DNA of 7,978 nt from an uncultured Carnobacteriaceae bacterium (GTDB lineage: Bacteria > Bacillota > Bacilli > Lactobacillales > Aerococcaceae): NCBI GenBank assembly GCA_938039195.1, contig CALHVK010000098.1, positions 1 through 7,978 of the forward strand, written 5' to 3'. Shown in pieces: positions 4,755-7,978 of this stretch. Each line of letters starts with the position of its first letter. The stretch's first letter is position 1. Position numbers and translations under genes: made by a program. The notes below the pieces were generated by a model that saw only the letters and a program-made list of their open reading frames with translations, ran no database searches and was not told where the DNA came from.

Positions 4755-6479
4755 ATGGCTTATCAAGCATTATATCGAAAATGGCGTCCTCAAACGTTCG
4801 ATGATATGGTCGGGCAAAGTGCGGTCACGCATACATTGAAGAACGCGATTAGCAATCACAAAACGAGTCATGCTTACTTATTTACAGGACCTCGTGGGAC
4901 AGGGAAAACGAGTGCCGCGAAGGTGTTTGCAAAGGCCATTAACTGTCCAAATCAAACAAACGGTGAGCCGTGTAACGAATGTGATATCTGTAAAGGCATC
5001 ACGAACGGAACGATTGGCGATGTCATCGAAATCGATGCTGCCAGCAACAATGGTGTTGAAGAAATCCGTGATATTCGTGACAAGGCGCGTTATGCACCAA
5101 CGCAAGCCGAATACAAAATTTATATTATCGACGAAGTGCATATGCTCTCAACAGGAGCCTTCAATGCACTCTTAAAAACCTTAGAAGAACCGCCTCAAAA
5201 GGTCATCTTCATTCTCGCAACGACGGAACCGCATAAGATTCCAGCGACGATTATTTCACGTACGCAACGTTTTGACTTTAGACGCATTACGTCGCAAGAA
5301 ATTATCGACCGCTTGGCATATATCTTAGACCAAGAAGGAATCGAGTACGAAGCGGATGCCTTAAGCGTGGTGGCAAGATGTGCCAACGGTGGTATGCGTG
5401 ACGCCTTGAGTTTACTCGACCAGATGATTTCATTTGGCGACGGCAAGGTGACGCTAGACGAAGCAATTCAAGTGTCGGGAAGTCTGACAGACGACTTGAT
5501 GATTGATTTCGTGAAAGACTTACAAGAAACGAAGGCTGAAGAAGCCCTTGAAAAATTACAACAGCTCTTCAAAATCGGGAAAGAAGCAAGCCGCCTCGTA
5601 GAAGAATGGTTGGAATTTGCTAGAGACCTCCTCATCGCGAAACAAAGTGGCGAGGCAATCGGTCGTAGCGAGCGATTCCTACAGTTCAAAGACGAAGTGG
5701 AACCGGAATTCTTATACCGCTTTGTTGAGGCATTAAATCAAACGCAACAAGAAATGCGCTTCACGACAAAACCAACGATTTCGCTGGAAGTGTTGACGAT
5801 TAAAATGGCGCAACCGTACACATTGACACCAAGAACGAGTTCTGGTGCACCGGCGATGCCAAGTAGCGAAGAAGTGCAACAGTTGCAACAACAAATCGCG
5901 CAAATGCAGCAGCAAATGAACGCGTTGTTGCAAGGGGGGGCCCCTCAAGCACAACAGGCACCAAAAACGTCTACACCAAGACCAACGCGTGCGGCCTTTA
6001 AGCCAAATACGACGGCCATCCAAAAAATCTTGACGGAAGCAACCCGCGAAGACTTGTTGAAGGTACGCGATTTGTGGGGCGACTTACTCAGTTGCTTGAA
6101 CCCGCAAGAACAAGCGCTGTTGAGCCAATCAACGGTGAACGCGGCGGGACCAAATGGATTCGTCCTTGGATTTGCGTACGACCACCTATGTGACATTTCA
6201 GAAACAAGACCAGGATTCCGTGAGGTCATCCAAGAACATCTGGAACGCCTCGGTGGCTACAGTGGGACGTTCGTGGCAGTGACACAACATCAATGGCCAC
6301 AAATTCGTGCGGATTTCTTACAAGAACGCAAGAAGAACCAAGAAGAGGAAGCTGTATCCATCGTGACGGAAGAACCGGCCGTGGAGGAAGCACTCACACC
6401 AGAAGAACAAGCATTTGAACAAAAAGTAAACGACACGATTGAACTCTTCGGGGAAGATATCGTGCAAATCGAAGAATAG
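4755..6479 (+). CDS. dnaX: DNA polymerase III subunit tau (and possibly gamma), clamp loader ATPase
   Basis: The 574-residue protein opens with YQALYRKWRPQTFDDMVGQ, the DnaX signature. AAA+ domain: Walker A GPRGTGKT (45-52), a zinc module with C64, C73, C76 and C79, Walker B YIIDEVHM (123-130), sensor ATTEPHK (155-161) and SRTQRFDF (168-175) with the arginine finger R169. The clamp-loader collar follows to about residue 360. A Gln-rich, coiled-coil-prone linker (about 375-410) then leads into the tau-specific region and an acidic tail. The protein loads the sliding clamp and, through tau, couples polymerase and helicase. GGG is run seven deep at 5934-5940; a -1 shift there would end after 20 codons at TAA 5999-6001, making a gamma-like 415-residue form. 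AGGCAGGGAAG before the ATG is a modest RBS. ybaB follows 16 nt after the stop. Confidence 0.97.
   Translation: MAYQALYRKWRPQTFDDMVGQSAVTHTLKNAISNHKTSHAYLFTGPRGTGKTSAAKVFAKAINCPNQTNGEPCNECDICKGITNGTIGDVIEIDAASNNGVEEIRDIRDKARYAPTQAEYKIYIIDEVHMLSTGAFNALLKTLEEPPQKVIFILATTEPHKIPATIISRTQRFDFRRITSQEIIDRLAYILDQEGIEYEADALSVVARCANGGMRDALSLLDQMISFGDGKVTLDEAIQVSGSLTDDLMIDFVKDLQETKAEEALEKLQQLFKIGKEASRLVEEWLEFARDLLIAKQSGEAIGRSERFLQFKDEVEPEFLYRFVEALNQTQQEMRFTTKPTISLEVLTIKMAQPYTLTPRTSSGAPAMPSSEEVQQLQQQIAQMQQQMNALLQGGAPQAQQAPKTSTPRPTRAAFKPNTTAIQKILTEATREDLLKVRDLWGDLLSCLNPQEQALLSQSTVNAAGPNGFVLGFAYDHLCDISETRPGFREVIQEHLERLGGYSGTFVAVTQHQWPQIRADFLQERKKNQEEEAVSIVTEEPAVEEALTPEEQAFEQKVNDTIELFGEDIVQIEE
5934..6001 (+). 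other. Candidate dnaX frameshift site (G7 run) and -1 frame terminus
   Basis: In frame the bases read CAA GGG GGG GCC CCT. Re-pairing of tRNA one base back on the G-run, or polymerase slippage in it, would move to the -1 frame. That frame encodes 20 residues (beginning GPSSTTGTKN) before TAA at 5999-6001. The position, after the ATPase and collar domains and before the tau region, matches where E. coli dnaX makes gamma (431 residues there, 415 here). I see no obvious upstream SD stimulator; GGGGCCCC is self-complementary, but no strong downstream hairpin is clear. Confidence 0.4.
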
Positions 6480-6495
6480 AGACGGAGGAAAAACA

Positions 6496-6813
6496 ATGCG
6501 TGGAATGGGAAATATGCAAGGCATGATGAAACAAATGCAAAAATTGCAAAAACAAATGGCGCAAGCTCAAGAAGAATTAAACCAAACAGAATACACAGGA
6601 ACTTCTCAAAGTGATTTAGTAAAAGTGACTGTGAACGGAAAACGCCAAGTCTTAAACGTGGAAATCAAACCAGAAGCGGTGGATCCAGATGATGTAGAAT
6701 TATTACAAGACTTAGTGTTAATGGCGACAAATGATGCGTTAACGCAAGCAGAAAAAGCCAACGACCAAACAATGGGTCAATTCACAAAAGGATTAAACAT
6801 CCCAGGATTTTAA
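6496..6813 (+). CDS. ybaB: Nucleoid-associated protein of the YbaB/EbfC family
   Basis: The 105-residue protein begins with the Met/Gln-rich stretch MRGMGNMQGMMKQMQKLQKQ, followed by a long N-terminal helix. The conserved core VKVTVNGKRQVLNVEIKPEAV and the helix DDVELLQDLVLMATNDAL come next, then a Gly/Phe tail. Members form dimers with two helical arms that bind DNA and are linked to nucleoid organisation and recombination-repair. GGAGG at 6484-6488 lies 7 nt before the ATG. An earlier in-frame ATG would overlap dnaX and has no RBS. It sits between dnaX and recR with gaps of 16 and 18 nt, the classic dnaX-ybaB-recR order (yaaK in B. subtilis), and is very likely co-transcribed with both. Confidence 0.95.
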   Translation: MRGMGNMQGMMKQMQKLQKQMAQAQEELNQTEYTGTSQSDLVKVTVNGKRQVLNVEIKPEAVDPDDVELLQDLVLMATNDALTQAEKANDQTMGQFTKGLNIPGF

Positions 6814-6831
6814 TCGATTGGAGGGTGAAGC

Positions 6832-7428
6832 ATGCATTATCCAGAACCGATTGCACGATTGATGGATAGCTTTATGAAGCTGCCGGGAATTGGTGCGAAG
6901 ACGGCTGCACGACTTGCCTTCTTCTGCATGGATATGCGTGAAGAAGACGTCTTAAATTTTGCGAATTCGCTCATCAGCTGCAAGCGTGACCTGCATATGT
7001 GTTCCGTTTGTGGAAATGTGACGCAAGAAGATCCGTGCGAAATTTGTGCGGATACTACGCGTGACCGTACGAAGATTCTTGTGGTGGAAGACGCCCGAGA
7101 TGTGATGAGTATGGAGCGGATGAAGGAATATAAAGGGCTCTATCATGTGCTTCACGGGGTGCTTTCTCCGATGGAAGGGACGGGGCCGGATGATATTAAT
7201 ATTACGTCCTTGATTACGAGGTTGCAGGATCCGGAAGTGCAAGAGGTTATCATCGCGACTAATGCGACAGCGGAAGGTGAAGCAACGGCCATGTACTTGT
7301 CACGTCTCATCAAGCCAGCTGGCATTAAAGTAACGCGTCTGGCTCATGGGCTAGCGGTCGGCAGCGACATCGAATACGCAGACGAAATGACTCTCTTCCG
7401 TGCCATCGAAGGACGAAGAGAACTATAA
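6832..7428 (+). CDS. recR: Recombination mediator protein RecR
   Basis: The 198 residues are the usual length for Firmicute RecR. In order: helix-hairpin-helix LPGIGAKTAARLAF (17-30); zinc finger C57, C60, C69, C72; TOPRIM domain from ILVVEDARD (82-90, acidic E86/D87) through YHVLHGVLSPMEGTGPDDI (104-122); and the C-terminal RLAHGLAVGSDIEYADEMTL motif (169-188). RecR forms a ring that with RecO (and RecF) loads RecA onto SSB-coated gaps. GGAGGG (6820-6825) is 6 nt from the ATG. The ending EGRREL is normal for the family, so the protein is complete. Its TAA stop is also the first three bases of the family II element, so insertion stopped exactly at the gene end. Confidence 0.97.
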   Translation: MHYPEPIARLMDSFMKLPGIGAKTAARLAFFCMDMREEDVLNFANSLISCKRDLHMCSVCGNVTQEDPCEICADTTRDRTKILVVEDARDVMSMERMKEYKGLYHVLHGVLSPMEGTGPDDINITSLITRLQDPEVQEVIIATNATAEGEATAMYLSRLIKPAGIKVTRLAHGLAVGSDIEYADEMTLFRAIEGRREL

Positions 7429-7689
7429 TAAAATCTATTGATTCAATGAAAATGATGGTTAAGACGTTGTCTTAAATCGCCCTCTGGGGACATCTTCATA
7501 GTGATGATAGTAAAGGCATCGGATTGAGCCAAGGTCTCAATCCTACCAAGCCTCAAAGAGCCACAGGAGAATAAATTCTCTTGTGGCTCTATTTCGCATT
7601 GGTTGCTTTGGCTTTACTATTCTCACTATAGAGTCCCCGAGGGCTTTTTTAAGCCAACGAAACTGCTTTTGAATCAATAGATTTTATTA
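7426..7689. mobile_element. Family II palindromic MITE-like element, 264 bp, perfect 21-bp terminal inverted repeats
   Basis: Bases 7426-7446 (TAATAAAATCTATTGATT then CAA) are exactly complementary to 7669-7689. Self-complementarity continues inward: GCCCTCTGGGGAC (7479-7491) with GTCCCCGAGGGC (7633-7644), one bulge; 7498-7515 with 7612-7629, 16 of 18; and a central 15-bp hairpin 7557-7571 with 7576-7590 around TAAA. Two side hairpins branch off: TTAAGAC/GTCTTAA (7459-7475) and GGATTGAG/CTCAATCC (7521-7543). No frame with an RBS is present. The ends TA...TA would fit TA target duplication as used by IS630/Tc1-mariner transposases, but any repeat ending in TA would look the same. T6 at 7645-7650 after the second stem could stop recR transcription. 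Unrelated in sequence to family I. A structured RNA is the main alternative. Confidence 0.72.
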
Positions 7690-7722
7690 CAAATTTCTTC
7701 GTACTTTGATGGCAAGGAATGG

Positions 7723-7751
7723 TTGACATATCTGAGTCAAGAGGATATTCT
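7723..7751 (+). promoter_or_regulatory. Strong sigma-A promoter before the right-edge gene
   Basis: A perfect TTGACA (7723-7728) is followed after 17 nt by TATTCT (7746-7751). Transcription would start near 7758, leaving a leader of about 84 nt before the ATG at 7842. Confidence 0.7.
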
Positions 7752-7774
7752 TTTTTCAAAGACAAAGAAATAAT

Positions 7775-7791
7775 GGGAATGGTACATTCCC
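7775..7791. promoter_or_regulatory. Dyad in the leader of the right-edge gene (operator or RNA hairpin)
   Basis: GGGAATG, a 3-nt spacer, and CATTCCC form a perfect inverted repeat about 20-35 nt after the predicted start. The half site recurs as GGAATGGT at 7717-7724, running into the -35 box, a pair of positions that a repressor could use. There is no U-tract after it, so it is not a terminator. Confidence 0.4.
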
Positions 7792-7841
7792 TTGGGAGTA
7801 ATACAAAGATAATGTAACCGTACAACATAGGAAATAATATC

Positions 7842-7978
7842 ATGACAACTTTAGAAGAAAAGATCTTTACTTTAAAACAGAATCATTTAATGAAAAAAAT
7901 GAAAGAAATTCATTTTTTAAATAATTTAATTTCAGATTCTGAAAAAATTATTCCATATCCACTCTCATGTGAAATAAT
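7842..7978 (+). CDS. 5' end of an unrecognised AT-rich gene (partial)
   Basis: Forty-five codons are open from ATG to the right edge. The product starts MTTLEEKIFTLKQNHLMKKM, a helical, lysine-rich N-terminus, and continues through FLNNLISDSEKIIPYPLSC. TAGGA at 7828-7832 is 9 nt from the ATG, and a consensus-like promoter stands upstream, so the start is well supported. No family is recognisable from this much. The codons are far richer in A and T than those of dnaX or recR, which may mean the gene was acquired from elsewhere or belongs to a different expression class. In B. subtilis the DNA after recR is yaaL; this does not look like it. Confidence 0.6.
   Translation, partial: MTTLEEKIFTLKQNHLMKKMKEIHFLNNLISDSEKIIPYPLSCEI

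Noticed and set aside
6439..6495. Upstream ATG for ybaB inside the dnaX 3' end
   Set aside because: It has no ribosome binding site, and its residues are unlike the YbaB N-terminus. GGAGG before 6496 decides the start.
7634..7650. Local short terminator CCCCGAGGGCTTTTTT after recR
   Set aside because: The local stem is only three pairs. The better partner is the distant arm at 7479-7491, so it is described as part of family II and not as a separate terminator.
7649..7843. Open frame on the - strand across the right end of family II
   Set aside because: There is no SD before its ATG. It overlaps the terminal repeat and the clear + strand promoter and leader, and its composition is that of AT-rich non-coding DNA.
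1..7978. CRISPR array, defence system, prophage or complete insertion sequence
   Set aside because: No regularly spaced direct repeats, no transposase, integrase, nuclease or phage gene is present in any frame I could support.

Overview
The window looks like a chromosomal segment of a Gram-positive Firmicute, probably a member of the Lactobacillales. The evidence is the block SRP RNA - dnaX - ybaB - recR, which is also the Bacillus/Lactobacillales order. Strong AGGAGG-type ribosome binding sites, TTGACA/TATAAT-like promoters and compact U-tailed terminators fit as well. I cannot name the genus from sequence alone. All credible genes are on the + strand.

Left part (1-2200) is an accessory stretch. 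It opens with the cut-off 3' end of an unrecognised gene. Three short membrane-protein genes follow, each closed by its own terminator: a SemiSWEET-type sugar transporter (223-489), a six-helix protein of unknown function (843-1388) and a two-helix mini-protein (1602-1826). Downstream of each lies a copy of one palindromic repeat family, called family I here: a full copy at 538-721, an internally deleted 55-bp copy at 1442-1496, and a full copy in inverted orientation at 2014-2199. These are non-coding MITE-like elements with self-complementary ends. Their central hairpin carries an ideal Shine-Dalgarno sequence plus a six-codon ORF.

The middle (2341-7428) is core housekeeping DNA. A promoter drives a short 4.5S-type SRP RNA with its own terminator. 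Next come a HelD-type RNA polymerase recycling ATPase (2548-4692), dnaX (clamp-loader tau, with a G7 run that could yield a gamma-like short form), ybaB/ebfC and recR. The last three are tightly spaced and probably co-transcribed. Together they cover membrane-protein targeting, rescue of stalled RNA polymerase, replisome clamp loading, and recombinational repair. The helicase sits between the SRP RNA and dnaX, a position empty in B. subtilis.

Right part (7426-7978): a different palindromic element of 264 bp (family II here) has perfect 21-bp terminal inverted repeats and starts exactly on the recR stop codon. Beyond it are a consensus-like promoter, a 17-nt dyad in the presumed 5' leader, and the first 45 codons of an AT-rich gene that runs off the window.

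Nothing here is a defence system, CRISPR array or complete transposon. The most unusual content is the two families of non-autonomous palindromic elements and the possible dnaX frameshift site.
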